Notes: generated by a model from the letters alone, not told the origin. A stretch of 64,000 nt of DNA from Acidobacteriota bacterium (GCA_020199775.1 JAIVJZ010000040.1:744001-808000); one strand, 5' to 3'; counted from the first letter of the stretch, positions 26,570-36,459 are shown. A program made the numbers and translations.

Positions 26570-29500
26570 ATGAAATTTGCGAACGTTCACAATGTCATCA
26601 TCTCCGGTCGCTTCGCGTTGCGGCTCGCATTTTTTTCTTTCCTGTGCCTGATGGTGTTTGCCATGAGCAGCCCGCGCTTCGGCATCGCCCCGGCGGCCGG
26701 TGCGGCCACCACGCCGCGCGCGACGCAGTTGCAGAAGCGCGCGGGCGGCAAGGCGGGCGCGGCGCAAACGAAGGCCGCTCCGGCGCGCGAGACGGGAAAG
26801 TCTGAGGCCAAAGGCGCGGTCAAACGGGCGGCGGGCGATGTACAGCCCTCGGCCGTCTGTGCGCAGAACCAGCCGATCAGCTTCGGCCAGACGGTCAACG
26901 GGACGCTCGCCGCCGGCGACTGTCTGAATCCCATCGAAGCCGACGGGTCGAGAGTTGACGAGTACACCTTCACTGGCTCGGCCGGGCAGCAGATCGCCGT
27001 CTCCATGTCGGCGGCCTTCGACACCTTCCTCTACCTGCTCAACCCCGACGGCACGGTGCTGGCAGTCAACGACGACGCCAACGCGCAAGTCTCCACCAAC
27101 TCACGTATCCCCCCGACGGGATTCATCACCCTGCCGTCGAGCGGCGTCTACTCCATCCTCGCCAACTCGTTCAGGCCGGAGGACGGCGGCCCCTACACCC
27201 TGGCGCTGACTGCCGGCACGACCTGTAACCTGACGCCGATGGCCTTCGGCGACACCAAAGCGGGCACGCTCACGACGGGCGACTGCACGAACCCGATTGA
27301 CGTGGACGGCACGCCGGTCGATTACTACACCTTCAACGGCACGGCCGGGCAGCAGATCGCCATCACGCTGACGGCTACGTCCGGCAACCTCGACCCTTAC
27401 CTCTACCTGCTGACGCCCGCGGGCGACCTCTTGGCCGACGACGACAACGGGGGCGGGGGCACGGCGGCGCGCATCCCGCAGACTGCGGGCTTCGGGCGAC
27501 TGCCGGTGACGGGCACCTACACCATCATCGTCAACACGGTGGTCGCGTCGCAGAGCGGCAACTACAACGTGACTTTGACGAAGGCTGCGACGGATTGCGC
27601 GTCCGTCCCCGTCACGCCGGGGACGCCCATCAACGGGTCGCTGGCGAACGGGGATTGCCGTTTGCTGGAAGACGGCTCGTTCCTCGACGCTTACACGTTC
27701 ACGGGGGCGGCGAATGGGCAGGTGGTCATCACGATGACCTCGTCCACGGGAGGGTTGGTGCCCGTCCTATTCCTGCTCGCGCCCACGGGCGACGCGCTGG
27801 ATATCGACAACAACACCGACGGCGACAACACGGCGCGCATCCCGAGCGGCGCTTCGGCGTCGTTCACGCTGCCGGCGACGGGCACGTACACGGTGCTGGC
27901 TAACTCATTCGCCCCCAACCAGACGGGCAACTACACGCTGCGGGTCGTCAACCCGTCGGCCTGCACCACGACTCTCGCCTCGCCGGGGCGTGAGGTGAGC
28001 GGCAGCGGCGGACAATTCACCGCCGGTTTCACGACGCAACCGGGCTGCGCCGTCTCGGCCGTGAGCAACTCCGGTTTCATCACCGTCAACTCGGCCACGG
28101 CTGATGCCAACGGCGCGGGCACGCTCACTTTCACCGTTCAGGCGAACACGGCGACGACGACTCGCTCAGGCACGATCACCGTCAACGGTCAAACCTTCAC
28201 CGTCACGCAGACGGGGGCTTGCACTTACGCCGTCTACCCGAGGGTGCGCCCCTTCACGTCCAACAGCAGCCCGAGCGGTCGCTTCACGGTCATCACCCAG
28301 AGCGGCTGCACGTGGTCGGCCTCGACGACCGCGCCGTGGATCACGATCACGGAAGGCTCCGGCCTGATGACGGGCACTGGCCGCGTCCGCTACACGGTGC
28401 TCGCCAACGATACCAACGCGACGCGCGTCGGGACGATCAATGTCACCGGCGGGGCGACGCACACCGTCACGCAAACCTCCGCGGGCACGACGCCGCAACT
28501 TCAGTTCAGCGGCAACGGGGAGTTCACGGTCGACGAAAACGACGCGTCACGTTCGGCCAGCATCAACGTCACGCGCACGGGCGACACGACGGGCGCGGCG
28601 ACGGTCGAATACGCGACCCTCGACGATCAGGCGGCCGTCCCCTGTGACCCGAACATCAAAAACGGCGACACGCCCTTCCCGCAAGGGACGGCCTTCGCGC
28701 GCTGCGATTACGCGACCTCTATCGACACGCTGACCTTCAACCCCGGCGAAACGACGAGGACGCTCACCGTCCCGCTCATCAACGACGTGTTTCAGGAGGG
28801 CAACGAGACGTTCCGCATCAGGTTGAGCAACCCGCAGGGCGCGACGCTCGGCACGCTCACCACCGCCACCGTCACGATCCGGAGCGAAGACCTCGCGCCG
28901 CCCACGTCGAACCCGATCAACCAGAAGGCGTTCTTCGTCCGCCAGCAGTACCTCGACTTCCTCGACCGCGAACCCGAGCCGGGCGAGCCGTGGACGGCCG
29001 TGCTCGACCGTTGCCCGAATATCAACACCGGGCCGGAGGTCAACACGGACTGCGACCGCATCGCGGTGTCGGGCGCGTTCTTCGGCTCGCCCGAGTTCCG
29101 CCTCAAGGGCTTCTTCGTGTTCCTCCATTACAAGGCCGCGTTCGGCAGCGCGAACAACCCGCTCTACGTGCCGGAGTATACCGAGTTCACGACGGACGCG
29201 CGGCGCGTCTCCGGCGTGACGGCGGAAGAAGTGATCGCCAAACGCCTCGACTTCACCGAAGACTTTCTGGCGCGCACGGCCGTCGCCAATGTCTTCTCGG
29301 GCACGTCGAACGAGGCGTTCGTCGATCGCATCCTCTCGAACCTCGGCATCGGGATGACGAACCCCGACCCCGCGAGCGGCGAGACGCGCAACTCGCTCGT
29401 CGCCGCCCTCAACGCGAACACGAAGTCGCGCGCGCAGGTCTTGCGCCTCATCGTCGAGAGCGCGGAGGCGATTGCCGTGCAGTTCAACCGCGCGTTCGTC

Positions 29501-29665
29501 GCCATCCAGTACTACGGCTACCTGCGCCGGACGCCGGAGGCGACGGGCTACGAGGCCAACCTCAACGCGCTCAACGCCACCAACAACTCGCGCCAACTGA
29601 TCAACGGTTTCCTCAACTCCATCGAGTACCGCCTGCGGTTCGGCGCAAACACCACCAATCCGTAA
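26570..29665 (+). CDS. large surface protein: PPC domains, BACON-like repeats, Calx-beta and DUF4214-like C-terminus
   Basis: This 1031-residue exported protein starts at ATG 26570, preceded by AAGGG six bases upstream. After the signal sequence (about 1-40) and an Ala/Lys-rich linker come three PPC (pre-peptidase C-terminal) beta domains at about 90-195, 205-315 and 325-440, each with a YTFTG or YTFNG strand and a paired Cys. Two BACON-like/Ig domains (about 464-545 and 549-640) with SGTITV/VGTINV strands follow, then a Calx-beta domain (about 643-770, with FNPGETTRTLTVPLINDVFQEGNETF). Residues about 780-1031 resemble DUF4214, a domain common in secreted proteins (QQYLDFLDREPEPGE). No enzyme site is seen; adhesion or surface display is the likely role. 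Confidence 0.85.
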   Translation: MKFANVHNVIISGRFALRLAFFSFLCLMVFAMSSPRFGIAPAAGAATTPRATQLQKRAGGKAGAAQTKAAPARETGKSEAKGAVKRAAGDVQPSAVCAQNQPISFGQTVNGTLAAGDCLNPIEADGSRVDEYTFTGSAGQQIAVSMSAAFDTFLYLLNPDGTVLAVNDDANAQVSTNSRIPPTGFITLPSSGVYSILANSFRPEDGGPYTLALTAGTTCNLTPMAFGDTKAGTLTTGDCTNPIDVDGTPVDYYTFNGTAGQQIAITLTATSGNLDPYLYLLTPAGDLLADDDNGGGGTAARIPQTAGFGRLPVTGTYTIIVNTVVASQSGNYNVTLTKAATDCASVPVTPGTPINGSLANGDCRLLEDGSFLDAYTFTGAANGQVVITMTSSTGGLVPVLFLLAPTGDALDIDNNTDGDNTARIPSGASASFTLPATGTYTVLANSFAPNQTGNYTLRVVNPSACTTTLASPGREVSGSGGQFTAGFTTQPGCAVSAVSNSGFITVNSATADANGAGTLTFTVQANTATTTRSGTITVNGQTFTVTQTGACTYAVYPRVRPFTSNSSPSGRFTVITQSGCTWSASTTAPWITITEGSGLMTGTGRVRYTVLANDTNATRVGTINVTGGATHTVTQTSAGTTPQLQFSGNGEFTVDENDASRSASINVTRTGDTTGAATVEYATLDDQAAVPCDPNIKNGDTPFPQGTAFARCDYATSIDTLTFNPGETTRTLTVPLINDVFQEGNETFRIRLSNPQGATLGTLTTATVTIRSEDLAPPTSNPINQKAFFVRQQYLDFLDREPEPGEPWTAVLDRCPNINTGPEVNTDCDRIAVSGAFFGSPEFRLKGFFVFLHYKAAFGSANNPLYVPEYTEFTTDARRVSGVTAEEVIAKRLDFTEDFLARTAVANVFSGTSNEAFVDRILSNLGIGMTNPDPASGETRNSLVAALNANTKSRAQVLRLIVESAEAIAVQFNRAFVAIQYYGYLRRTPEATGYEANLNALNATNNSRQLINGFLNSIEYRLRFGANTTNP

Positions 29666-29673
29666 GACGATTT

Positions 29674-29790
29674 CGGCTTGCGGCATACGGCATGCGGATT
29701 GGAGAGCAGTTAATGTTCTCCAATCCGCATTTCTCTTTAAGAGTTCTTAGTGCTTCTCAATTCGCAATCGTTCTGCCCGCATTCCGCATT
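29674..29790. repeat. heptad inverted-repeat element (CGGCATN words)
   Basis: Words CGGCTTG, CGGCATA, CGGCATG run from 29674, and CCGCATT occurs twice in register at 29777-29790. A perfect 13-bp stem (29693-29705 with 29717-29729, 11-base loop) lies inside. It starts nine bases after the stop codon of the surface-protein gene. Confidence 0.75.
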
Positions 29791-29855
29791 TCCGGGGTCT
29801 GCTGCTAAAATGCCCCGTTCTTTTGGCAGCAAATTTCTTTTCCGATAGGGCACAG

Positions 29856-30818
29856 ATGAAACTACGCTTGCTTTACCACGGCCACTGCTTCGACGGGGTG
29901 GCGTCGGCGGCCGTCTTCACGCGCTTCTACCGCACGCAGATCAACCAACGCGCCGACGTGGCTTACGCGCCGCTCCTGCACCGCCCCGGCTCGCTCTTCG
30001 ACGAAGAGATGTTCGACGGCGACGAGAACGCCATCGTCGATTTCAAGTATTCGCCTTCCGATCAACTGACGTGGTGGTTCGACCATCACCAGTCGGCCTT
30101 TCTCTCGCCGGAGGACGAAGCGCATTTCCGCGCCGACCGTTCCGGGCAAAAATTCTGGGACGCCGACAGCAAATCCTGCACCGAATTTATCGCGCGCATC
30201 GCCCTCGAAAAGTTCGGCTACGAAGACGAAGGGCTTGCGCCCCTCATCCACTGGGCGCACGTCATCGACGGCGCGTTTTACGATTCGCCCGCGCAGGTGG
30301 TCGAACTCGCCGCGCCCGCGCTCCAACTGATGCAGGTCATCGAAAACGTCGACGACGAGTTTATCGAGAAACTCATCCGGCAGTTGGCCGAACGCCCGCT
30401 CGCGGAGGTGGCGGCGAGCGCGGAAGTGCAGGAGCGTCTCCAGCCCATCCTCACGCGCCACCGCGAGACGCTCGAAGCGGTGCGCCGCAAAATCACCTGC
30501 GAGCGCGGCGTCGTCACCTTCGATCTCGTGGACGAAGGCCACGAAGCTTTCAACAAGTTCATCCCTTACTACCTGCACCCGGAGACGACTTACTCGGTCG
30601 CCGTCACGCGCACCCCGCAGCGCGCGAAAATCTCCGTCGGCTCGAACCCGTGGAGCCCGCGCCCGCGCACACACAACATCGCCACCATCTGCGAACGCTA
30701 CGGCGGCGGCGGCCACGCCGTCGTCGGCGCGGTCTCCTACAGCCCCGACGAAGTGGAACGCGCACGCCAGACCGCCCGCGAGATCATCGCCGAACTGTCG
30801 GGCGACTTCCGCGAATAA
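29856..30818 (+). CDS. DHH/DHHA1 family phosphoesterase
   Basis: This 320-residue cytoplasmic protein starts at ATG 29856 (AGGG just upstream); the frame is open from a TTG at 29823. The DHH-domain metal motifs are visible: H-G-H-C-F-D near the N-terminus (His8, His10, Asp13), the Asp of VDFKYSP, and the D76-H77-H78 signature. The C-terminal DHHA1 domain ends with the substrate-binding RYGGGGHAVVGA loop. Members hydrolyse oligoribonucleotides, cyclic dinucleotide products or polyphosphate using Mn. It lacks GGDEF or PAS parts and has no CBS domain, so an oligoribonuclease/NrnA-like or exopolyphosphatase-like activity is most likely, but I cannot separate them. Confidence 0.85.
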   Translation: MKLRLLYHGHCFDGVASAAVFTRFYRTQINQRADVAYAPLLHRPGSLFDEEMFDGDENAIVDFKYSPSDQLTWWFDHHQSAFLSPEDEAHFRADRSGQKFWDADSKSCTEFIARIALEKFGYEDEGLAPLIHWAHVIDGAFYDSPAQVVELAAPALQLMQVIENVDDEFIEKLIRQLAERPLAEVAASAEVQERLQPILTRHRETLEAVRRKITCERGVVTFDLVDEGHEAFNKFIPYYLHPETTYSVAVTRTPQRAKISVGSNPWSPRPRTHNIATICERYGGGGHAVVGAVSYSPDEVERARQTAREIIAELSGDFRE

Positions 30819-30822
30819 ATCA

Positions 30823-30909
30823 AAAGCCGTAAAGCGCGAATCGTGAATCGTGAATGGAAGAAACTCTGTTCTTTCTATTCACGATTCACGATTCGCGCTT
30901 TACGGCTTT
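30823..30909. repeat. heptad inverted-repeat element between convergent genes (CGTGAAT words)
   Basis: Arms 30823-30855 and 30877-30909 are a perfect 33-bp inverted repeat with a 21-base loop. The inner part of each arm is made of CGTGAAT words. It fills the gap between the convergent DHH phosphoesterase and aminopeptidase P genes and could end both transcripts. The loop-plus-arm sequence is almost the same as in the element at 19994-20070. Confidence 0.9.
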
Positions 30910-30927
30910 AAGGCTTTTGCGTCTTGA

Positions 30928-32229
30928 CTAGCGCGCCATCAACGTCTCGATCTCTTCGATCTGTTTGGGCGCGGCGCTCGTCAGGACGCGGTTGCCTTCC
31001 TCTGTGATGAGCACGTCGTCTTCGATGCGGATGCCGATGCCGCGATATTGTTCGGGGATGTTTTCGGTGTCGGCGGCGATGTAGATGCCGGGTTCGACGG
31101 TGATGACGACGCCGGGCGAGAGCGGCCGCCCCTGTTTCGTGTCGCGCGAGTAGTAAGGCCCCACGTCGTGCACGTCGAGGCCGAGGTAGTGGCCGAGACC
31201 GTGCATGTAAAACTGCTTGTACTTCTCTTCCTCGATCAACTTCTCCGGCTCACCTTCGAGCAGTCCGAGGCGCACCATGCCTTCGGTCAGAATTTCAATC
31301 GAGTGCTTTTTCAGTTCGTCCATCGTCACGCCGGGGCGCGCCATCTCGACGCAGGACATCTGCGCCTTGAGCACGAGTTCGTACACGTCGCGCTGCGCCT
31401 CGGTGTAGCGTCCGTTGACGGGGAAGGTGCGCGTGATGTCGGAGGCGTAGCCCTGATACTCCGCGCCCGCGTCAACGAGCAGGAGGTGGCTGTCTTCGAG
31501 CGTCGCGTCGTTCTGAATGTAGTGGAGGATGGTGGCGTTCGCGCCCGTGCCGACGATGGAGGTGTAGGCGGGGGCGGCCGCGCCGTAGCGGCGGAAGATG
31601 TGCTCGATGAGAGCCTCGATCTCGTACTCCTTCATCCCCGGCCGCGCGGCCTTCATCGCTTCGCGGTGCGCTTCGGCCGCGATCTCCGCCGAACGCTGCA
31701 TGAGCGCGATCTCCTCTTCCGACTTGATGAGCCGCATCTCGTGTAGCAGCGTGCCGGGTTCGATGATGCGGTCGGGCGCGTGCTTCGTCGTGCGCGGGTT
31801 GGCGCGCAGGCTTCGGAGCGTGCCCACGATCATCTCGTCGAGCGCGGGGTTCGCGCCGAGTTTGTAGTAGAGGTTCGCCGGGCCGTTGAGCAACTCCGGT
31901 AGTTTGTCTTTGAATTCCTGAAAAGTGTGTGCGGCCTGCGCGCCGTAATCTTTGATCGCGCCTTCGACCCCGGCGCGCCGCCCGTCCCAGATTTCCCGCT
32001 CCGGGTCGCGCGGGCGCACGAAGAGCATGAACTTGTGTTCGGGGTGCGAGGGCGCGACGACGGCGATGGCTTCGGGTTCGTTGAAGCCGGTCAGGTAAAA
32101 GAAGTCGGAATCCTGACGGTAGCGGTAGTCGGTATCGTTCGAGCGGTTGGCTTCGCGCGCGCTCGCAATGATGGCGATGGAATCCGGTTCCATGCGCCGC
32201 ATGAACTCCGCGAGTTGTGGTCGTGACAT
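30928..32229 (-). CDS. pepP: Xaa-Pro aminopeptidase (aminopeptidase P, M24B)
   Basis: This 433-residue cytoplasmic metallopeptidase removes an N-terminal residue from peptides with Pro at position 2. ATG 32229 has AGGAGA seven bases upstream. The N-terminal creatinase-like domain (about 1-170) includes SNDTDYRYRQDSDFFYLTGF. The C-terminal pita-bread domain holds the five dinuclear-metal ligands: two Asp in LLVDAGAEYQGYASDITRTFP, His in MHGLGHYLGLDVHD, Glu in VEPGIYI and Glu in IRIEDD. The length matches E. coli PepP. It is divergent from the aldehyde dehydrogenase. In context it can process Pro-containing peptides released by the secreted proteases. Confidence 0.93.
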   Translation of the reverse strand: MSRPQLAEFMRRMEPDSIAIIASAREANRSNDTDYRYRQDSDFFYLTGFNEPEAIAVVAPSHPEHKFMLFVRPRDPEREIWDGRRAGVEGAIKDYGAQAAHTFQEFKDKLPELLNGPANLYYKLGANPALDEMIVGTLRSLRANPRTTKHAPDRIIEPGTLLHEMRLIKSEEEIALMQRSAEIAAEAHREAMKAARPGMKEYEIEALIEHIFRRYGAAAPAYTSIVGTGANATILHYIQNDATLEDSHLLLVDAGAEYQGYASDITRTFPVNGRYTEAQRDVYELVLKAQMSCVEMARPGVTMDELKKHSIEILTEGMVRLGLLEGEPEKLIEEEKYKQFYMHGLGHYLGLDVHDVGPYYSRDTKQGRPLSPGVVITVEPGIYIAADTENIPEQYRGIGIRIEDDVLITEEGNRVLTSAAPKQIEEIETLMAR

Positions 32230-32435
32230 AGAAGTCTCTCCTTCGGAAACAATAGCGTGGTGATTCGGTGGCGGCATTGTAACCGAAGAAGCGCGCCCCG
32301 ATGAAGACGCTCACGCCTTCGCCCGCCATTCGACTCTTCTCTCCATGCGTCATTCGACGCTTCCCTCAGAGATGTTTTCGGATGATAATTTGCCGCAACC
32401 TCGCGAAAGCTCGACACGACGACGCGGAAAACTTT

Positions 32436-34046
32436 ATGGCGACTCAAATTCACGAAGCGGCCGGCGCGCGCGAGCAGGCGACGCACATGGCGGAGATCAT
32501 TTCGTACGACCCGGCGACGGGCGCAGAAGTGGGGCGCGCGCCCGTGGCGACCGCAGGCGAAGTGGCGCGGGCGGTCGAGCGGGCGCGGGCGGCGCAAGCG
32601 GCGTGGGCGGCGTTGTCTTACGCGGAGCGCGGGCACGTCGTGCTCAGGGCGCGCGCGCGAGTGTTGGACGAGATGGACGCCATCGCGAATTTGATCTCGC
32701 GCGAGTCGGGGAAGCCCGTGGCGGAAGCGTTGATGATGGAACTCGTGCCGACGCTCGATTTGATGCAGTTCTTCGCGCGGCGCACGGCGCGGCTGCTCAA
32801 GGCGGAGCAGATCAACATCGGGCAGTACGCTTTGATGGGTCGTTCGTCGCGCATCGTCTATAAGCCGCTCGGCGTGGTGGGGATTATTTCGCCGTGGAAT
32901 TTTCCGTGGGCGATCCCGCTCGGCGAGGTCGTGATGGCGTTGATGGCGGGAAACGCGGTGGTCTTGAAGCCGAGCGAGTTGACGCCGCTCGTCGGGTTGA
33001 AGATCGGGGAGGTCTTCCAATCCGCGGGTTTGCCTGACGGCTTACTGGCGGTCGTGACGGGCGAGGGGGCGACGGGCGCGGCGTTGGTCGAAGCGGGCGT
33101 GGACAAGATCATGTTCACGGGAAGCGTGGCGACGGGGCGGCGCGTGGCCGAAGCGGCGGCGCGCAAGTTGATCCCCTGCGTGCTCGAACTCGGCGGGAAA
33201 GACCCGATGATCGTGTTCGAGGACGCGAACCTCGAAGCGGCGGCGCAAGCGGCCGTGTGGGGCGCGTTTGCGAATGCGGGGCAGGCGTGCGCGTCGGTCG
33301 AGCGTTGTTACGTGCACGAACGAATCGCAGAGGAATTTACGGCGCGCGTGGTCGAGTTGACGCGCACGCTCAAGCAGGACGTGGGCACGCGCGAGGGCGC
33401 GGACATCGGCGCGATGTCGAGCGCGCGGCAGCGTGAGGTCGTCGAGTCGCATGTGCGCGATGCGCTCGGGCGCGGCGCGCGCGTGCTCGTGGGCGGCGGG
33501 CGCGGCGGGCGCGAAAAGGGGTCGTTCCATGAGCCGACGGTCGTGGACAAAGTTGACCACTCGATGGTGTTGATGCGCGAAGAGACGTTCGGGCCGGTGT
33601 TGCCGTTGATGACTTTCAGGACTGAGGAGGAGGCGATAGCGCGCGCCAACGACAGCCCCTACGGTTTGACGGCGAGCGTGTGGACGCGCGACATCCGGCG
33701 GGGCGAGCGCGTGGCGGAGCGTCTGGAAGCGGGCACGGTGATGGTCAACGAAGTGCTCTACACGCACGGCATCGCGCAGACGCCATGGGGCGGCGTGAAG
33801 TCGAGCGGCATCGGGCGCACGCACGGGCGGCAGGGCTTGCTGGAACTCGTCTCGGCGCGACACATCCACGTCAACCGACTCGCGCGCCTCCACGATCTCT
33901 GGTGGTTCAACTACACGCCGCGCGCCGCCGAATTGTTCCGCGGCTTCGCGCGCCGTTTCACCACGGGTTCGCCGCTGCAAACGTCTCTGCTGCTGCCCCG
34001 GATGCTACGCCGTTTTTCCGAGCGCAGAGGCAAAAAGAGGCATTAA
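32436..34046 (+). CDS. NAD(P)-dependent aldehyde dehydrogenase
   Basis: This 536-residue member of the ALDH superfamily oxidises an aldehyde to the acid. The start is taken as ATG 32436 (M-A-T-Q-I); the frame is open to 32301 and ATG 32487 is also possible. Active-site features are Asn155 in SPWNFPW, the cofactor loop GSVATGR, general base Glu251 in LELGGKD and nucleophile Cys285 in NAGQACASVER. About 60 residues after the usual ALDH end form an extra basic tail (FARRFTTG, then RRFSERRG). The family resembles broad-range or succinate-semialdehyde types, and the substrate is not predictable here. Confidence 0.9.
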   Translation: MATQIHEAAGAREQATHMAEIISYDPATGAEVGRAPVATAGEVARAVERARAAQAAWAALSYAERGHVVLRARARVLDEMDAIANLISRESGKPVAEALMMELVPTLDLMQFFARRTARLLKAEQINIGQYALMGRSSRIVYKPLGVVGIISPWNFPWAIPLGEVVMALMAGNAVVLKPSELTPLVGLKIGEVFQSAGLPDGLLAVVTGEGATGAALVEAGVDKIMFTGSVATGRRVAEAAARKLIPCVLELGGKDPMIVFEDANLEAAAQAAVWGAFANAGQACASVERCYVHERIAEEFTARVVELTRTLKQDVGTREGADIGAMSSARQREVVESHVRDALGRGARVLVGGGRGGREKGSFHEPTVVDKVDHSMVLMREETFGPVLPLMTFRTEEEAIARANDSPYGLTASVWTRDIRRGERVAERLEAGTVMVNEVLYTHGIAQTPWGGVKSSGIGRTHGRQGLLELVSARHIHVNRLARLHDLWWFNYTPRAAELFRGFARRFTTGSPLQTSLLLPRMLRRFSERRGKKRH

Positions 34047-34119
34047 AGCGGTCGTCTCGCCGTTTTCGGCTCTGAAAGATGTGCGCCCCGGCAGGTGCGG
34101 CTCCGTCTGAGCACAAATA

Positions 34120-34218
34120 TTCTTTTTTTGTCACAAACTTAAAATGCTATTTTTGCGCGATTTTTTTGTTGCGGCGACGTAAAAAAAGCTGTCAATTATT
34201 ATACAAAGATAGTATAGT
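34120..34218 (+). promoter_or_regulatory. shared 16-mer and promoter of the M43 protease gene
   Basis: The 16-mer TTCTTTTTTTGTCACA at 34120-34135 is repeated exactly before two neighbouring secreted-protein genes (36029 and 37419). A candidate promoter follows: CTGTCA (34189-34194), an 18-base spacer and TATAGT (34213-34218), about 80 bases before the ATG. The spacing between 16-mer and promoter differs from the other two sites. Confidence 0.55.
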
Positions 34219-34296
34219 GCCCGCTCTCGTTGGTTGGGTTCCCCATCACCCTACCTATCCACCAATCTGTTAGTCTAACAACTTCGGAGACAAAGA

Positions 34297-35334
34297 ATGA
34301 AAAAGTTTAGCCTAGCTTTAGTTCTGTTTGCCCTCAGCTTCGCATTCCTCTTGGCGAGCGTTCCCCTCAAAGATGCCGGCGCGCAAGGCCGTCCTGAGAA
34401 TCCCGGTGAGCAATCGGCCGTGAGAGCCGACGGCAGAGTCGTCGCTCCTGACGGCGTCGTATTTGAATCGCATAAAGCCTTCATTGATGCCGGCCGGAGG
34501 TGCAACACGCGCCACGCCGACGACATTGAAATCGAGAAGATCGACCGGAAGCTGGCGGCCAACCGCGCGGCCAACGGCGGTGGTCAGGGTGGCGGTGGCA
34601 CCTCAACCGACGGCTCCAGACTCTACGCCACCGGCTCCATCACCATCCCGGTTTATTTCCACGTCGTTTCCAAAGCGGACGGCACAGGCAACATCCCCGA
34701 TTCGTGGGTCGACGCCCAGATCGCGGCGATGAACGAGCACTTCGGCGGTCAGGACGGCCCGGTTTATCGGGAAGCCGCCGCGAACATGTCGTTCCGCTTC
34801 GCACTGGCGGGCTTGACGCGCACGGTCAATGACACGTGGTACGCGGCCGGCCCCGGCTCGACGGCCGAATCGCAGATGAAAAATGCATTGCGCGTGGGCA
34901 CTGCCGACGACCTGAACTTCTACACCAACAGCGGCGGCGGCTACCTCGGCTGGGCGACCTTCCCGTCCGACTATACCTCCAAGCCGAAGATGGACGGCGT
35001 GGTCTGCTACTGGGCGTCGCTCCCCGGCTCCAACTACGTTCCCTATAACGAGGGCGACACGGGCACGCACGAAGTCGGCCACTGGCTCGGCCTCTACCAC
35101 ACTTTCCAGGGTGGCTGCGCGGGCAGCGGCGACGGCGTCGCGGACACGCCCGCCGAGCGGGATTCTACCTTCGGCTGCCCGACTGGCAGTCTCGACACCT
35201 GCAGGCGCAACGCCGGTCTCGATCCTTACGAAAACTTCATGGACTACACGGACGATCCCTGCATGTACAAGTTCAGCTTGGGTCAGGTTGATCGCAGCGA
35301 CAGCATGTGGTCAACGTATCGCGCCGGCAAATAA
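34297..35334 (+). CDS. secreted M43-type zinc metalloprotease
   Basis: This 345-residue protein has a signal peptide (about 1-29, ending AGAQ), a propeptide-like region with the NTRHADD segment often found before M43 catalytic domains, and a Gly-rich linker (about 94-103). The catalytic domain has the metzincin motif HEVGHWLGLYHTF (zinc ligands His258, His262, His268, catalytic Glu259) and a Met-turn in ENFMDYTDD. Conserved Cys pairs flank it, as in pappalysin/cytophagalysin relatives. It should cleave proteins outside the cell. It is the first of four same-strand secreted peptidase or peptidase-like genes and is preceded by the shared 16-mer. Confidence 0.92.
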   Translation: MKKFSLALVLFALSFAFLLASVPLKDAGAQGRPENPGEQSAVRADGRVVAPDGVVFESHKAFIDAGRRCNTRHADDIEIEKIDRKLAANRAANGGGQGGGGTSTDGSRLYATGSITIPVYFHVVSKADGTGNIPDSWVDAQIAAMNEHFGGQDGPVYREAAANMSFRFALAGLTRTVNDTWYAAGPGSTAESQMKNALRVGTADDLNFYTNSGGGYLGWATFPSDYTSKPKMDGVVCYWASLPGSNYVPYNEGDTGTHEVGHWLGLYHTFQGGCAGSGDGVADTPAERDSTFGCPTGSLDTCRRNAGLDPYENFMDYTDDPCMYKFSLGQVDRSDSMWSTYRAGK

Positions 35335-35371
35335 GCCGCCCGACGACGTTCAAACCTGTAGCAGTAAATTT

Positions 35372-35401
35372 GAAGGGGCGCTTCTACGGGGGCGCTCCTT
35401 C
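35372..35401 (+). terminator. hairpin terminator after the M43 gene
   Basis: Arms 35372-35381 and 35392-35401 pair over 10 bp with one G-T pair and a ten-base loop, followed by TTATCTT. It is 38 bases after the stop. Confidence 0.65.
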
Positions 35402-35429
35402 TTATCTTGAGCCGTGAGGGAAATTTTCG

Positions 35430-35870
35430 ATGCCTATATTTTCGACGCTTCTATCCGCGCTCGTGCTCTCCGTTTCCGCGACGGGCGCGGCACACTTCAC
35501 GCAGCAGCCGCGTGGCCGCATCATGCCCCCGCCCGCTCTCGAATGCGACCGCAGCGAACTCACCTCTTATGACGGCCGGGTGATCACCTACCGCCGCCGC
35601 AGGGGGAGCACGTTCCTGCGTATCCGCACCAACTCCGACACGACCGAAGAGGTCACGATCCGCCATCCCGCCACGGACGACCCCTCAAAGTTCTATCTAC
35701 TCAACGGTCAGCCGTTCACGAAGAGCGATTGGCGACGTATCGAGCGCAGAAGGAAGGTCTTGATCAACGGCATGCGCGCCAACGTCTGGGTCTGCCGGGA
35801 TAATCCCACCATCCAGCCCGTCGTAGACTGGCGGCCGGACGACACGGGCGCGTACCCGCGCAGCCGTTGA
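35430..35870 (+). CDS. small exported protein of unknown function
   Basis: This 146-residue protein has a plausible Sec signal peptide (about 1-20) and a GAGGG ribosome site. The mature part is basic and beta-rich. It contains two Cys (in ECDRS and VWVCRD) likely to form one disulfide, and a central RITYRRRRG-like basic stretch (residues about 50-60). I recognise no family. It lies between an M43 protease and a matrixin-like gene, each with its own promoter, so a role linked to those proteases (chaperone or inhibitor) is possible but not shown. Confidence 0.65.
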   Translation: MPIFSTLLSALVLSVSATGAAHFTQQPRGRIMPPPALECDRSELTSYDGRVITYRRRRGSTFLRIRTNSDTTEEVTIRHPATDDPSKFYLLNGQPFTKSDWRRIERRRKVLINGMRANVWVCRDNPTIQPVVDWRPDDTGAYPRSR

Positions 35871-36028
35871 ACGTCGCGGCGCGGCGGGCGAGACGTTGAA
35901 CTCGCCTTCACGCGCACCGTGAACTGGAGAGGCACTCGGACTGACACCGGAGTTATAGCCGAGTCTCTTCTCGTGAAATGGCCGCGCACCCGCGCTGACT
36001 TTTCCGCAGCAACTTCCGCCATCCAATA

Positions 36029-36100
36029 TTCTTTTTTTGTCACAGCCGGGAGTTGGGCCAAATAAAGTATTGCCTTTGGCATTAAGACAGTGTTAATAGT
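36029..36100 (+). promoter_or_regulatory. shared 16-mer and sigma-70-type promoter of the matrixin-like gene
   Basis: TTCTTTTTTTGTCACA lies at 36029-36044. After exactly 26 bases comes TTGCCT (36071-36076), an 18-base spacer and TAATAG (36095-36100). The promoter of the M4 gene has the same 16-mer and the same 26-base gap. Confidence 0.65.
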
Positions 36101-36459
36101 TACGGCCCGACATTGATCACAAGATCGTCATTCTAATTGTTTCGACCTTACGCCGTTCAAGTCTCCCAACTTCTCTAGACCGGCGTCCTTTACAACAACT
36201 AAATAGGTTTCACCGCAGTCATCAAGCAGGGTTGCGTTTTATTCATCTTGAGTCATCTCCTGTGCGACGAATTCAAACGCTCGCCATAATTTTCTTCACC
36301 GGGGCGTCTGTGCGGGCGTCTCAAGCGACACTTCCTGAGGCAGCTTTTTTTCCGGCTGTAACGGTCGGTAGAAACGTTTGCACCAGAGAAACAACCCGCG
36401 CTTTGTACCCTCAAGCGCGAACCTCGTCAAAACACCAACCACTTTTAAGGAGACTTTAG
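36101..36459 (+). other. long leader with a conserved stem, shared with the M4 gene
   Basis: About 350 bases of untranslated leader precede the matrixin-like gene. ACGCCG (36150-36155) can pair with CGGCGT (36181-36186), and the same stem with TCCTT and ACAAC-like flanks occurs in the M4 leader (37541-37576). A TTTTATTCAT block is also common to both. No riboswitch class I know fits. Confidence 0.5.
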